From Tubiluchus corallicola (Eukaryota; Priapulida; Priapulimorpha; Priapulimorphida; Tubiluchidae): a stretch of 64,000 bases of DNA. Positions 40,591-58,275 of the stretch are shown here, one piece after another. The number at the start of each line of letters is the position of its first letter. Positions within the stretch are counted from its first letter, which is position 1. A program made the translations under genes and the position numbers. Below the pieces are notes generated by a model. It had not been told where the DNA came from. It made no database searches and was given only the letters and a program-made list of their open reading frames with translations. Location: assembly GCA_030141605.1 (NCBI GenBank), contig JAQGDQ010002380.1:132501-196500 (forward strand), in the 5' to 3' direction.

Positions 40591-43460
40591 AGAAAAGCAA
40601 GGCCCTCTAGGAAGTTGGGCTTATTTCAAAAATGTTAGAAAGATTTAGTAATAAAATTGCTATAAGTGCTTCGTGTAATTAGTAAAATCTCCTTAAAATC
40701 GCGATCATTTCACGGTTGGGCGCTGCTATTTTTAAGGCCTGTTCTTCCCCTAATGACATCGTTCATCAAAAGCAGCCCACTCTTATTTGCCGTCAAAACT
40801 GTAAGTTTTCATAAAAAATTATACAGCTAATTTTTTGATATTTTTGTTCGAACATTAGGTATGCTGCAGAAGCTTGAATTAGTTTATGCAGCGCGTGCTT
40901 ACGGAAACTTACGATGCGCTTACGAAAAGTCACGAAGTCCACCAGTTACGCCACAATTTCAAGTGAACGGTGGCAACCACCGCGCCGGAAAATTTCAAAT
41001 AAAGCGAAAGTAAAAATTAACTTTATGCTTTATAGACAATTTTTGCAATTTTACTTCTTATATTTTTCTACATTTAGGTGATAGCAGTAAAATAAACCCA
41101 ACATGCTAAGTGACTTGTCATTTCTTTAAAGAAAATAAGCCTAAAGGTAAAGACGAATGATGAAATATGCTTAGCTTTAGCAGGCAGCAACTTTCTTACA
41201 CAAACTGTCACTAATAACATGTATTGTTATGGTCACAGCAGCCCCGAGCATTTCCTTTATTCGAGATTTAGTAAACTTCAGCGTTTCTTACGTCTGTTGA
41301 AAAGTGCAGATCGAAATCCATTACGCTTGTTTGATGCTTCAGCGGTGTGCCTTTTCTAATTCACTTATCAGTCTGAAGCAGCGGAAATAAATTATGAGGA
41401 AAAGTTTACGCGGTGTGACGACACAATTACAGAGTGAGTCCACAGAATGGTGATGCTGCGGTCAGTGATTCCCAGTCGTCCAAATATTTTTCTTGAAACA
41501 ACCGGTGATTTTCACTGAGTTGGTTGTTCTGAGATGAGGGAAGCAGAACAGCCGAGTGGCCACGGCGTGTACTTCGCGAGCAAGGCTAAGCCACGCCAGG
41601 CAGATGAATCAATCACTTGTGACCGCTTGTGTTCCATACTCTCTCTTGGCGGTTTCATTGGCCATACGAACTGTGGATGTTTACGTTCGAAGACTAGACG
41701 ATTTGAGTGCAGTGAGATGCAGCCCCAGCCGATTCAGTCCAACCTCATCCTAGCAGGTTAACTTCGTAATGAGTCACAAGGTGCAGAACGGTATAAAAAA
41801 TAAAATACTCTTGGTAAAATGGCAAAAGGCAAGAAGGTCTCAGCTGGCTTTGAACCAGGTGTCTTCAGGTACACAGGTACTGTTCTTGCTGTCATCGCGT
41901 AATTTTCGTTGATTTAAAAGTGAACTCGGTAGAACTGAGAAACTTTGGCCCACCTTACAGTGAGGAGCATTCCTTGGGGCATTCCTCATGGAACACATTG
42001 TTTTTTATGGCGCATTTCATACAGACGTCTCATGTGGAAATCAGATAAAAAAGTTTGGGATTCGTGAAAACAGTACGGATAGCAATCGCAGCACGAGTGG
42101 ACCATTTGTGTGGCAAGTTAACCCCGTAGTTTAAGAAAAAACGAAACCAAAACCAGGTTTTGTTTAATTTTCTGCATTCTGAGTAAAACGTTCAAATTTT
42201 TGATTTTTACAAAAACATTGGCCTATGAACGTTTTAAACTGAATTCACTTTTTTTAGGAATGGTAGCCTATTTAAAAATGTACAACATAAATATTATTTT
42301 TGCCTAAAAGAAACGTCAATATGTGTACTTAGTTATACTTATAAAGCTTTTTCATAATATATTTACTTTTAGTCTAAGTATCATGATGTAGCCAACATTG
42401 TTACAATTGTGTTTTTGAAAGCGTCATTTTCCTTGCGTCCTCAGTGTGAAGTGGGCCTTAGGAATTTATGTTCACCACGATCAGTGTTCTATTTTTTCGT
42501 TTTTGTAGTTGTTGCTATGGTCACGTTGTTGTCGTCATTGTCATCATCATCGTCATCGTCATCGGAGCCTTTCAGACGTTTAGACACTACAGAAAGCAAC
42601 ATCATTTATGGTGCTCTCAAACTACACATATTGGTAAAGGGGTAAAGTTGCACAGTTCACATCATGCCGAGATATTTTTGGTTTGAACTTGTCGTAAGTC
42701 GATAGATTGACGAACAAGAACGAAGACAACTCCTATAGAAAGCGAATACAGCCGCCAGCGGCAATCTAGGATAAATATCCCCTTGGAATCACTTAAGCGA
42801 GCGCCGAAGTAACGCGCTCAGTAATATTTATTTTGGGCAATACATTTTAGCTTGTAATTAGCTGTTTCAAAAATGCCATCTGCAATCGTAATATAAGATA
42901 ATACTGTAATTAAAAATGTAACATACGTATTTTGTGGAATACGTATACATTAGTGCTGGATCCTGCATGCAATAGCCGCTGCTACAAAGTATGAGAAGCA
43001 TTTTCATGCACTAATTTAAAAATGTGGTAAAGGCATGCTTATTATTCGTAATATATAATGCAGTGCCAGTGCTATACATGTATAAATAACAACCAAACGT
43101 ACCCATTGCAGCAGAAAGCGGTAACTTGCAGACGGTGTACAACCATAATCTCATTGTCCAGGTAAAATAAAAAAAATCTGGAGCCATCCACAAACGCACG
43201 TCGAACAGCAATAAAAACCGAGGGTAGAAAAAAGGAATGCAAACCAAAGCAATAGAAAGCACATAAGCACGAAACAGGTGCGAGCCACAACATCTAGATT
43301 AAAATGCGAAAAATTGTAGCATGTTCTGAAAAACTTGTAGGGGCTTTGTGACAGATATTTAACTATGGTGCAGGCTGTGTGTTTTTGCACCATCACAATT
43401 TTAAAAAGATGTAAAATAACCACATTTTAAAGTATATCACACTTAATACGCAGGATACAA
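40591..43460. other. No gene recognised; GC-richer patch at 41.4-41.8 kb
   Basis: About 41410-41760 is noticeably less AT-rich and open in more than one frame (75 codons at 41534-41761), but shows no motif or splice support. A tRNA-like remnant on - (CTGGTTCAAAGCC, near 41850) follows. Frames at 42409-42686 and 43011-43423 overlap and look random. Confidence 0.35.
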
Positions 43461-43640
43461 ACGGAGGTGTACCACAAGGATCCACTGTAGGACAACTGCT
43501 TTTTCTTAGCTACATCAATGATCTCTTTCTTATTACTGATTTCAGTACATATCTTTTTGCTGATGACAGACCCCTTAATCAAATCCATCCACTAATTCAT
43601 TTCAGTTCCAACATCACAATAACAGAGAGCTAACTGGATA
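43448..43640 (+). pseudogene. LINE RT fragment (CR1/Jockey-like palm)
   Basis: The plus frame reads NTQDTNGGVPQGSTVGQLLF, then LSYINDLFLITDFSTYLFAD and D. This is the consecutive RT motifs 'GVPQGS.LGPLLF..YINDL' and 'LFADD'. It stops at 43638-43640 and is decayed beyond. A candidate 3' end for such an element, AATAAATTAATCTAAATCTAAA, lies at 45003-45028 on the same strand, but continuity is not shown. Confidence 0.8.
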
Positions 43641-46090
43641 GAAGCATACAAATTATCAGCTAATTACACCAAAATTAAATATATGATACTAATAAGCAGC
43701 AAAGGATGTCTCTATTGGTGATCGCAAGATGTAAGGCATTCGCAGTACGGAGCACAAAAATAATTGGGAACAGATGCCCCTGTACGGTAAGTAGGTGTTT
43801 GTCAGGTGATGGATTGACTTCAAAGCCTTAAATACAGTCAGTTAACTTACGATCTTATACAACTTACGTGCCCTCTTGGCTGGTTGCTCGTTGTAACTAA
43901 ATTATCACTAAGCCCCCGGTTCATTTGTTCATGCTATGTTTCAGTTTATTGCTTTCTTGCCTGCTTTATAAAACCTATGCGAGCGAATGCAGTAATAAGA
44001 AGCAAAAAAATTTGCGTTTTGCCAAAAATAGCTGAACTAGCAGTGCTGAGCTATATGTAATAGCTTTTTATAGTAGCTATTTAAAACGCAAAATTCGCCC
44101 ACATAAATGGGTCACTGCAAAATTTTATACAAGGTGTCTAAAAAGTCAGTTTTGTAATTTTCGTGTAATTTAAGCAGGATTTCAAGTTTCTAAAAGTAGC
44201 AATAAATTACTCAGGATCTTCGTTGGCTTCAAGCTACAACCAAAGAGCGTGGACAAAAGAAGCTCGATTCTAAATTCAGCAAGATTGGTGGATACTGTTT
44301 GACAGAAAACTGAATTACCTGAAGAAAATTAAATTGCGTGAGGAATGGTAACGAAATCAAGTCTCTTCATACGCCAGAAATTATTGTGAAACGAAAATTT
44401 TCCAATAAAAATCAAGACGAGTTGATTCCACGACAGAATGGTATTTGGTCAATATTAGCTTTTTGTTGAACTGAGCTGTTTTGTTTTGCTTAAGTTATGC
44501 TGTTTAACATAAACAGGCTTTTCCACTGTTTTTTGGTACTCCAAAAATTTATAGCAACAATAGCTATTGTGATGACTTGCAATAGCTATTATACTAAAAC
44601 TAACGCTTTATACACCGTGTATGCATAGCTATAATGAAACCTAAAGGTAAGAATAACAGGGTAGTAATCATTGCGCACATCAAAGTCATCCATAAAAGAA
44701 AGACCTATTATAACGTAGGTCAGAAAAGTATTGTACACATACTTAAAAGTGCAATAGAAGTAATCTTGGCAGGTTATACTGAAAGGTGCTAATAGTTATT
44801 ATTATAAAATACTATTAAATGATATTTTATAATATCATATATATATAATATAATATCGTCTTTGTTTGTTATTGTTTAGGTCATTAATTAAGTCTTGTCC
44901 ATGTTGAGCTTAGCTCATAAGTTAATTTCTTCTACTACGCTCATAGCACTGCAATGCAATGTTAATTTGTAATTGTATAACTTTTGTATTGTGCTAAATT
45001 GATGAATAAATTAATCTAAATCTAAATATGTTTTATAAACGTACAGGTTAACCAACTAAAGTAGGTCCCCACTGGAGAGTGCTACGACACTCGTAGATTA
45101 TTTCTACTAATGCCATCATGCATCAGGGATTTGTAAATTTAAATTTACAGTTTGCTGTAAAAATATAGTCAACCATTGGGACAATGAGCAACTGAGCTGT
45201 ATATACTTCTAGGCACGTGTAAGTGAAATAAACTGGGAACCATTAAAGTTTTTGCTCCTCTGTGTGTGTGTGTGTACTGTAGACAAGCATAGAAATAGAA
45301 TTATCATTTTTGTGAAGCTCAGACGCTTCTGATGCAGATCTCATTTGAATTCAGAGACGTGACCGTATTTTGCAAAACAAAAAAAAACTAGCTGAAGAGT
45401 CGATACGTCGCTTAACCAAACGTCCACAAAGCAGTCAGTTGTCAATACTCGTCGGTTGTAGTCACACTGTAAGTTCCAATATATACTAAAATTATCATCG
45501 TCGTCGTCGTCGTCGCCATCGTTGTCATCACCACCATCATAATCAATATTCACTACCATGTGGCACCGCAACTAACACAAACATCAACGCCAACAACACT
45601 ATCATTGCCACTAACGCCCCATGACCTTATTCAGCCACCATTTTTAATTTTGCTGTTTAAATTTTTAACACCAACGGCAGCTAGAATGTCAGCTGCATTC
45701 AGTACGATTTACTACACGATGTTCACAATATTATAACGCTTTGTTTCACTCTCCTTTCATCAACCCTACACCTGGAGTTTAATACTTTCATCTGAACGCA
45801 CTGATTATTTTAAATTACCACACTTGTGTAAAAGATCACGTTTCTGTGACAGACTTGATTGTATGGTAAAGCGAGCGAGTCATCGTTTAATCATGACACC
45901 TGAGGCATGGCAGTGATTAAAAGAATTGTCAGTAGTAGAACTAAAAATCATAATAAAGGTCATTCTCACAGAAGCACAATGGGGAAAATAATTATACTGC
46001 AAGTCTGTAATTTGAGTGAAAGTCAGATTCAAATGTAAAGATGAATGATCATTGTTATCTATGTATAGTATTAAATGTTGACTTCATGGT
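43641..46090. other. LINE 3' candidate and no gene
   Basis: Apart from the AATAAA plus (ATCTAA)-type tail near 45003-45030, short (TG)n at 45261-45276 and (GTC)n at 45498-45520, nothing is recognisable. Confidence 0.35.
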
Positions 46091-46107
46091 TGTTGATGTT
46101 GGCACAG

Positions 46108-46138
46108 CAGTTGCTGCTGCTGCTGCTGCTGCTGCTGC
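46108..46138. repeat. (TGC)n microsatellite
   Basis: About ten TGC units followed by a degenerate CTG-rich tail to about 46200. Confidence 0.9.
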
Positions 46139-46877
46139 CCTACTTTTGCTGCTCCTGTTCCTGTTGTTTTTTGCTGTTACTGCCGTTGTTGCTGTTGCTG
46201 TAATATTCTGGAATTTGTGATTAAGTACGAACGTATTGCCAATGTCTAACTCGCTTTTGTACTAGAAATATTCAATCTGGGTGATGTACCAGACAGGCTG
46301 ATGAAGTAGCTGTTATTGTTGGTGTTGCTGTTGTTTCTAAAATTCTATTTCAACTGCCTTTTTATAAATTTTGACGTCATTTTATGTCACAGTTTTCTGA
46401 AATTCTGTCCCTATAACAATTCTGCTTTTGCCGCTGATTTGCGCAAATCTTCATTGAAACGCCGCCTGGTGACAGTAATCATCAGCTGTCATTGGCACGG
46501 CCTTTGTTGTCATTATTCTTGAGTGACACTACAACAAGTCTACATAAGCCAAAAAAAATCTAAGTCCAAAAATGTATTAGAATGCGCAGTTAAGTGACGT
46601 TTCGTTCGAAATTCAAAAATTTTACATAATTCTAATAAAATACCTCCTAGTGTGCATCATTCGTAGATAGATGTTGAAAATCCAAACTTGTTAGACATCT
46701 TATATGTAAAACCAAATTACCTGCAACACGTTTTAGTCATTGTGGTGACGTTTTTACTGACAGCAGCAAAGGACACAGTGAAGCGGAATTTAGTGATGGC
46801 AGTGGCGTTTGCTGCAATGATTATAATGAAACTAGGGTAACAGTGATAATTACGATGATGACGACGATGGTGATATA

Positions 46878-46883
46878 ATAATA

Positions 46884-46932
<49 letters not shown>

Positions 46933-46990
46933 CGATGATGATGACGACGACGACGATGATAATGATGATGATGATGATGATGATGATAAC
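46878..46990. repeat. (GAT)n microsatellite
   Basis: GAT repeats with GAC variants; the poly-Ser frame on - is a simple-sequence artefact. Confidence 0.95.
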
Positions 46991-47245
46991 ATAGTGATTT
47001 ACATAATACATGTTATTGTAGCCTTAGTTCTGCTTAAGAATCACACTTTGCCAATGAATGCCGCTATCCCTCTATTATTCATAATATCATTGCGATTGCT
47101 GTTATGGTTTCTCCTAAAAGCTGTATTTTATTAAAATAAATTCATAACCTCGTACTACTCAAATTATTTTATTATAAATTTATAGATGTGTCTGATGTTG
47201 TATTCTTTGATGTGTGGAAATAAATTCATAGTCATAATCATAGAT

Positions 47246-47640
47246 AATGATAATGACAATGGTAATGATAATGACAATGGTAATGGTAATGGTAATGGTA
47301 ATGGTAATGGTAATGGTAATGGTAATGGTAATGGTAATGGTAATGGTAATGGTAATGGTAATGGTAATGGTAATGATAATGATAATGACAATGACAATGG
47401 TAATGGTAAAGGTAATGGTAATGGTAATGGTAATGGTAATGGTAATGGTAATGGTAATGGTAATGGTAATGGTAATGGTAATGGTAATGGTAATGGTAAT
47501 GGTAATGGTAATGACAATAACAATGACAATGATAATGGTAATGGTAATGGTAATGGTAATGATAATGACAATGACAATGGTGATGGTAACGGTAATGGTA
47601 ATGGTAATGGTAACGGTAACGGTACCGGTAACAATAACAA
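47246..47640. repeat. (GGTAAT)n hexanucleotide array, about 395 bp
   Basis: GGTAAT units with interspersed GATAAT and GACAAT variants clustered in about four interruptions, ending in GGTAAC/GGTACC variants. Because the unit is six bases and stop-free in several phases, every strand shows long repeat frames (Asn-Gly, Met-Val, Tyr-His, Pro-Leu). None is a gene. Confidence 0.95.
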
Positions 47641-47756
<116 letters not shown>

Positions 47757-48489
47757 TGTGATGATGATGATGATGATGACGATGATAATGGTAATGCTGC
47801 TAACGATAAAGATGGCGATGTGGCAGTGGTTAAGATAACGACTGAAATTTATGACACTTATTACAAATATCATATCACTTAGTTTAAGGGAATCAAACTG
47901 TGCTTAAAGCGAACATTTCCTAAGAAGGGCAGGACTAACCTGCCCCGCTAATGCCCTATACGGTTTTAAGCAATATAGGATTTTGCGGTTATTGTCTTAC
48001 GTGATTGCCGAAAAAATTTCTCCTAGGCGGCCTCCCAGGGAACTCGGATTTCAGTGTTCAATAATCATTTCAACGCAACCTATTACGGCAAATTTCTATC
48101 ATAATTTCTTAACGTTAAATGATTTATATTTGACATTTTGCGATATAAATCCCAAACGACTACACTGACAATAGACGTTCAAAATCACCTTGGATTTTGA
48201 TTGTAATACAATCTTTGCACAGTAACTTCATATGTTTTTACCCAAAATTGACATTAGAATATTATAATATAATTTTATCGCTGCAAACTGACAGTATTTA
48301 GACACTCCTTCTAGAAGTGAAAATTGCTAGACATCTTTGAGCGAAATATATGAAGAAGAACAGGTGGAAGAACAAGAAAAAGAACAAAAAATGAAGGAAG
48401 AGAAGGAGAAGGAGGGCTGGTCTTATATATGCAACTGAGGAAGCGCAGGGGTAGATGGTTACGGTAGAGCCCTCTTCCCTCCTCCCATA

Positions 48490-49200
48490 GCAAGTAAGTA
48501 AGATCTTTATTTACCATAACAAATAATCGTAGCAAATAATTAAGAAACCTAATCAGTGAATGTTTTAAAAAACATACACTGTTAGAGGCAAATGAGACAA
48601 TGGAAAAGCTAAACTACACGTACAAATAACAAAACAGAACTTTAAACTTAAAGGAAGACAGGATGATTTTTCATATACCACCCCATTTTCAAGTCTGATA
48701 AAACGTGTACATTTTAACACAATTAATACTGCAAAAGCGTTTCTGATAATTAAATAATAGATTAAAAACTTAGATCCCAACTATTGATGACAGACACAAA
48801 CTAACATAATTTTCAACAACAAAAATATTCGACGAGCGTGTTGCACGTGTTGGCGAAAGCGAAAATTGAACTGCAGTACTACCGTAAGATATTCAGAATT
48901 TCAAATTTACCGTTGTGCTCACGCATGAGCTGTCGAACGTGTGTAGTTCGTCACAAACTAACACATCTGAACTGAGAGGTACAGCACCTGTTTTTGTGCA
49001 ATGCGTTTCTAAAATGCAGGCGCTAGTGCCTCTCTAACTAGCGAATGGCGAAATGCGTGTAACAGCGAAGAACTAGTATCAAAAATGTGAAATTGTGTTT
49101 GTGTTGTAATAACTCTAGTACGTTTCCTTTCAATATTTTAAAGAATAGACTATTTTGACCTACAGTTTAAGATTGGGTCCGAATTTGCTTTAAACTTTAC
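48490..49200 (-). repeat. Dispersed repeat, copy 2 (partner of 0.67-1.2 kb)
   Basis: Related throughout 48640-49150 to 669-1215. The left end on the minus strand reads AATAAAGATCTTACTTACTTGC, resembling a retroposon 3' end with a short TTAC tail. Relative to copy 1 it carries an extra segment near 48990-49020 ('cacctgtttttgtgcaatgc'). No coding potential. Confidence 0.7.
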
Positions 49201-49297
49201 ATATTAACAAACTGACTAAGATCAGGTATTGAATTAAAAATGAGTAGTCCTAGAAACACGACCAGAAAGATCTGTTCATGTGGAACATGACTAGTAA

Positions 49298-49370
49298 ATT
49301 CCCAACACAAGTGGGAGTCGAACCCAAAACCTTTGAATCAGCACACATAGAAAGACGACCACTGCAAATT
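49298..49370 (-). mobile_element. tRNA-like SINE fragment
   Basis: The minus strand has a B box (TTGGGTTCGACTCCCA) preceded by 'gtgctgattcaaaggtt'. The remainder does not fold as a tRNA. Confidence 0.5.
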
Positions 49371-50371
49371 ACTGTAAATAAATTTGATAAATAAAATAAA
49401 CGAATTTGCAGATAAATACATAGAGCTTACAAAGAACACACTTTTGACTCCTGTTCGTTTATCTGCCGCCATCTTGTTGCAGACAAAGTTTGCTGGTATA
49501 TCCCTCCAGTGACCCTGTGTTTCCACAAATTTCCCTTCTTTTTGTGGGAACAGCGGGAAAAATTGCTATTTAAATTTTGCGGCAATGGCGGCATTTCTAT
49601 ACACATTGATTGAGTTGAAATTTTAAATTATAAATTAATTCATAATTTAAGCGTTTGTTGATTATTCAGCGGTAGATCAAGAATTACTGGACATTTAAGA
49701 GAAATTAAACTTGGCACGATTACTGCGCCATTTTCAGTCATTTTTCCTTTGTAAATAATTAGTCTTGTAAACAGAAATTCATCGACGTTTCGTTTCACGT
49801 TCAATGTCGCTAAATTTCTGTTAAATTTCTGTTAAAAAGAATAATAATTGCAACTGAGGTATACATTATGGGTATGCATATGGCCTTATATTTATTTTCT
49901 TAATACTAATGCCATTTTGACTTGGAATATTTGCCCATTGGACTATACATTTACTAACCTTTTTTTAAATGTTTAGCTTACTAATCCTCTGTTCTTTGTG
50001 GAAATATTTATTTTATTTGTCATGCAGTAAATGTCCTAAATAGTGATTTTTAATTAAGCTTTGTTTATTGCATTTGTTTATTGTTTGTTTGTGGCATTTA
50101 TTGTAGTATTAAAACACAAGGATTGTCAATAATTACTTTATGAGATCAGATCTATTAAACTAAGCAAAATGACAAATTTTCTTTTTAACGATGCCAAGAA
50201 GCCTACAAAGCATCCACCACCACCATCATCCAATGAATCACACGTCCAGGGACATGATTCTGCTCACCTCTCTATGCCAGGTCTCCCTGCTCGCCGCAGT
50301 GCCCCAAGTGCATTTATTTCTAAGGATCAATGCTGAAGTGTTTAAATCTTTCTGTGCAAAATCTAAATATG
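49371..50371. other. No recognisable gene
   Basis: AT-rich. A 62-residue minus frame crosses 49338-49526 without motifs. The stretch left of 50372 is probably the decayed 3' UTR of the LINE fragment described next. Confidence 0.35.
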
Positions 50372-50696
50372 TTAACATTTGTCCCCTGCAGGTTTTTTAG
50401 CTGGTTCTATGGCTTGTTGAAGAGCTATCTTCACTGGAATATCATCAGGTAGTCTAAACATATGCCCAATCCATCTTAAACGGCGTCTTTTTATTTTTCT
50501 TGTCCAAGGTTCTTCTTTTATTTTTTTCATATAGATCTTTGTTTGAAATTTTCTTTGGCCATCTAATACCCAAAATGTTTCTGTAATTTCGCCTTTGAAA
50601 CACATCGATTTCAAAATACGGCCACTCTTTCACTGCGCCAAAACAATGGTACAAATCTTTTTGATTGCCGAAAGTCACTAAATCACTCACATTCAA
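50372..50696 (-). pseudogene. LINE ORF2 C-terminal fragment (frameshifted)
   Basis: Two overlapping minus frames form one broken protein. The first gives EIDVFQRRNYRNILGIRWPK and KISNKDLYEK. The second continues KIKRRRLRWIGHMFRLPDDI and VKIALQQAIEP. These are the well-known post-RT sequences (LDVFQRRCLRRILGIRW..., RRLRWLGHVLRM...) of abundant non-LTR elements. A frameshift near 50520 separates them. No RT core remains. Confidence 0.75.
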
Positions 50697-51825
50697 CTCA
50701 ATTTATTCACACCTATTGTGAACTGAAATATACGTAAAATAAATAAAAATACATAGGATGTTTAAAAAATAAAGATATAGTGTTAGTTTCTTGCTTGAAA
50801 TAGGTTTCAATTGCTTCTATTCGTGTTTCCGGAAGCTTAGTGCGTTTTCATTTCATTTGATAAGTAAAAGTATGTAAATATGTTAAAAAAAACTCATTTC
50901 TGGTATTTACTGGTTTCGATACAGTAAGTTTATACAGCCAAATTCGCTTGTGCAATTGAATAGAATTGATTCACGCGATTTCACGTTGTATATCACGCAA
51001 TAAAAACTGTTTGTTTTGTCATTTATCTTGTATGTCTGAAATTGTTTCAACAAATTTTAAATCTCCATCAGAGCATACATTAATCAAAACGTCAAGGACC
51101 AATTATAGAAGTATTTACACTCTAAATCATCATCATCATATGCCCATTACGTCTATTGTGTCTCTATTGCAGAACTCTAAAATAAAAGAAATCTTCTCTC
51201 AAGACAGGTAAACGCAGCAGTAATCAAGCAAAAAACTAGATACTGCTATGCCAGTGACTTGTCAGTGATCGAAATAACACAATATGGAATATCTTCAAAA
51301 TACTGAAATGGAAAAGCTTTATTGATTTGTTACTTTTTGAACGCTCTGCCTTTATCACAACTCGATGACTTTAGCCAATCAAAACAAAGTCATTTTCTCA
51401 TAACTAATAAAAAGAATAAATTCATGTCCAGGACGTTTTGCGCGTCTGAAACGACGCAGGCAGTTTTGCAAGACGTTTTAATACTTTTCCTCCTTTGAAG
51501 TCCGTCTCCTGTGGAATTTATAGTTCGCTTAATTGAGAAGTTGTTTGTATATGGTCTGCATACTGTAATAAATTTCCTTATTCAACTAAACTCCATGTTA
51601 AATTGTTTCGCAATTTCTACTAGCGCAGCATCAAAATAAATTGCGTATATTTTTTGCACGTACAATAATTCAAGAGAGTTGCAGCGTCGTTATATTTCTG
51701 CATGAGGAATTCATCTAAACAGATAAGTATTAGAACGCAATTTATGCGGTGAAATTGTTTACATCTTATAACTTTAATCGTCGTCGCCATCGCCGCCACA
51801 AGAGATGCCAAAGAAGAGCGCACAA

Positions 51826-52690
<865 letters not shown>

Positions 52691-53237
52691 GCACGCTAAG
52701 CATGACAGGTTTGATGAAACGTAAGGCTTCCGCCAAGGTATAAAATTTAAGAAAATTAATCATCACTGAAAACCAATTCGACTAAAGGTTCTAAAATTTT
52801 ATTAAAACTGATGAGATGTTGAACTAATTGAAAAAGGGGAACACATATAAATGTTCACCGCTATCTAATAGACTTCTGAAACAACTAAAAACTTCACAAG
52901 CTTCCCTGTTACGGGCGTCACGTGACAGTCTGTACTTGTTACTTGCATGATATGATGACGTTCACGGTGACATTCGTCGACAAGCACTGAACCGAACGTG
53001 TGCTTACAGACATCCCATAACTAAAGCCCTGAGGAGCTCGCAAATTCTGAATTAAAGTATATATACGTATTTGGCAGGAAAACGAAAAATTTTTGCAAAC
53101 TATAAACCGCATTCAGTGAATTTGCAAAATACTGCAGCTTTCTTTGATACTTATTTAAGACCCATCAGACTTTCTGTTTTCATTATATATTTATTTATTT
53201 ATTTATTCATTCACTCATTTATTTATTTATTTATCGG

Positions 53238-53390
<153 letters not shown>

Positions 53391-53514
53391 ACATTCATTC
53401 ATTCATTCACTCAGTCACTCATTCATTCATTTACATTTGTTTATTTATTTACTATTTTATTTATACTTTTAAACTAGTTTCCGAAGCTGGCAGGTCTTTC
53501 AAAAGAATAAACAG

Positions 53515-53590
53515 AAATAGCTCAATCGGCTGCAAGCTGTTTTTCCATGTCGAAGGTTGCCGGTTCAATTCCGCGTTTAGCAGTTAGCTT
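53515..53590 (+). mobile_element. tRNA-like SINE fragment
   Basis: The head has A-box-like TAGCTCAATCGGCTG and the B box GCCGGTTCAATTCCGC. The anticodon region does not pair. Confidence 0.55.
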
Positions 53591-56490
<2,900 letters not shown>

Positions 56491-56499
56491 AATGATCTT

Positions 56500-56855
56500 A
56501 TAGTAAACTGATTATACAGGATACTGTGTTATATACGAATGACATTAGCTTAACATTATTTATGTATGTAGAAGCTACAACATATACTATTTGTACATAC
56601 AGTATAACATGTATAAACAATGTACGCAATTATTAGATATATAATTAGAATTAATAAATCATAATGCAGTATTGTTAGCTTGTTTAGTAAGAAATTGTAA
56701 CTGTGAAGAATTTAATGTAAAAATTTATTCAATGTACATAATGTAAAGATTCATTTAACATTTTTGTACTTATGTGCCCTGCAAATAGCGGGCTTATTGT
56801 ATCATTTTCAATAAAGATTTTTAATAATAATAATAATAACAATAATAATAATTCC
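56500..56855 (+). mobile_element. Retroposon 3' end with AATAAAG and (AAT)n tail
   Basis: The sequence ends 'cattttcaataaagattttt' followed by (AAT)n/(AAC) units at 56823-56850, the form of a LINE 3' terminus. No RT motifs are recognisable upstream. Confidence 0.5.
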
Positions 56856-57849
56856 TGGTGGGGGACACTTTCAGCAGGTCAACCAGCAACTTTTAGTTTG
56901 TGATTAAAAGTCAAAGGCCAATTCGCAAAATTACATCTCAAACACTAGAGGAATAAAGTTCAAAACTTAATAGTATTAAGCAACAGATTAGTGTGAGGAC
57001 AGATTATAGAAGGAATCCCCGGCAGCACTGAATGTGTGATTGAGTTCAAAAGCTAATTTCTCAACTGACAAATAGCTTAAACAGTAACGAAAACTCAACA
57101 TGTGGAATAAAAGCAAGCCAATTAATAAGTAAATTGACGCGACGAAAATGTTAACGCCCTTCACTTGCAAGCCTTTGAGTTTCGTACAGTCTATCTGTGA
57201 CGCTGCAGGACAGTGTCTTGCAACCCAGATCTATTTACTTCATTATTACCTGAACAAAATGTCGCAGGTTGTATTTAAGTACAGTGATCGGAAACATGCA
57301 TTGCCGAATTTTGATGATTAATCGCTAAAATAATTTTTGCTTGAATTAACGACTATGAATCCACTATGAGCTCATTGATTTGCCCTCACTGCCCCAAGTT
57401 TTTTTTAAATCAATTTGTGAAACGCAATGCTTCCTCGCTTTCCAGGTGCTAAACTCTGACCGTATAACAGACGTACAAACAAAGTCTTTTTCAACATTTT
57501 ATTCGCGAAATATCACAATTACAACTTACGGGCAAAGGCTCGTGTTGCACAAGCTAAAGTTTTTAATCCTTTGGAGCTTAACGACACCACATTATTCAAA
57601 ACTTAATAATGTTATTGAGCGCATAGCTGTGTTGTTTGAATACAATAGTATAGCACTATTACTCTTCCCTCCATTTTGCAAAAAAATCTTTGAGAGGCAC
57701 AATAAATGCAAGTTTAAAGCAGCGCAGAAAACATTTTTTAAATTTAAGCTCAAATGAGTCTGCTGTAATTGGCGTAAATTTAGCGTAAAATTGCTGAGAT
57801 ACATAATTACGGCACACGTTATAGACTGAACTATCACTACATACAGTGC

Positions 57850-58275
57850 AACACTAATGTTAGAAAATTTTCTATTAAATACAATGGAATTCAATTGCTC
57901 CAGCTATTAAAAATGCCAACTCGCTGCCCATATTTAAAAAAATTTATAAATTAAACTTACTTGAAACGTATAACTGATCACTCAATCATGATTTGTTGTT
58001 TTTCATTTTCAAAAACTTCCCCTCTAGTATAATAATATTTTTATTACTTCCCACCCGTATTTATATTTGTATATATTGTAATATTGTATCTGTATATATT
58101 GTAATTTTTTCGTAACTAATTCTAGTGGCCTACCATAAGCTAGCTTCTTAGGTCTCTAGCGCAGAATTCATGAATTGTATCATAAGTTTGTATTAACAAA
58201 AACTGATTATCGATGCACATGTAATGTATATGTATATGTTTATTGCGAAATAAATCTATTAAATCTAAAAAAAAT
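57850..58275 (+). pseudogene. CR1/L2-like LINE 3' terminus
   Basis: The plus frames read VRKFSIKYNG, then after a frameshift WNSIAPAIKNANSLPIFKKI and YKLNLLETYN ending at a stop at 57982. This is the usual C-terminal '.FS..Y.G...WN.LP..IK....L..FKK' pattern of these LINEs. The 3' UTR continues to 'gcgaaataaatctattaaat' followed by TCTAAA at 58247-58270. A hydrophobic 125-codon frame at 57380-57757 upstream is unrelated to this pattern. Confidence 0.7.

Noticed and set aside
57380-57757. 125-codon plus-strand ORF upstream of a LINE 3' end
   Set aside because: Does not match RT C-terminal patterns or any motif, and an opposite-strand frame of similar length overlaps it; most likely chance.
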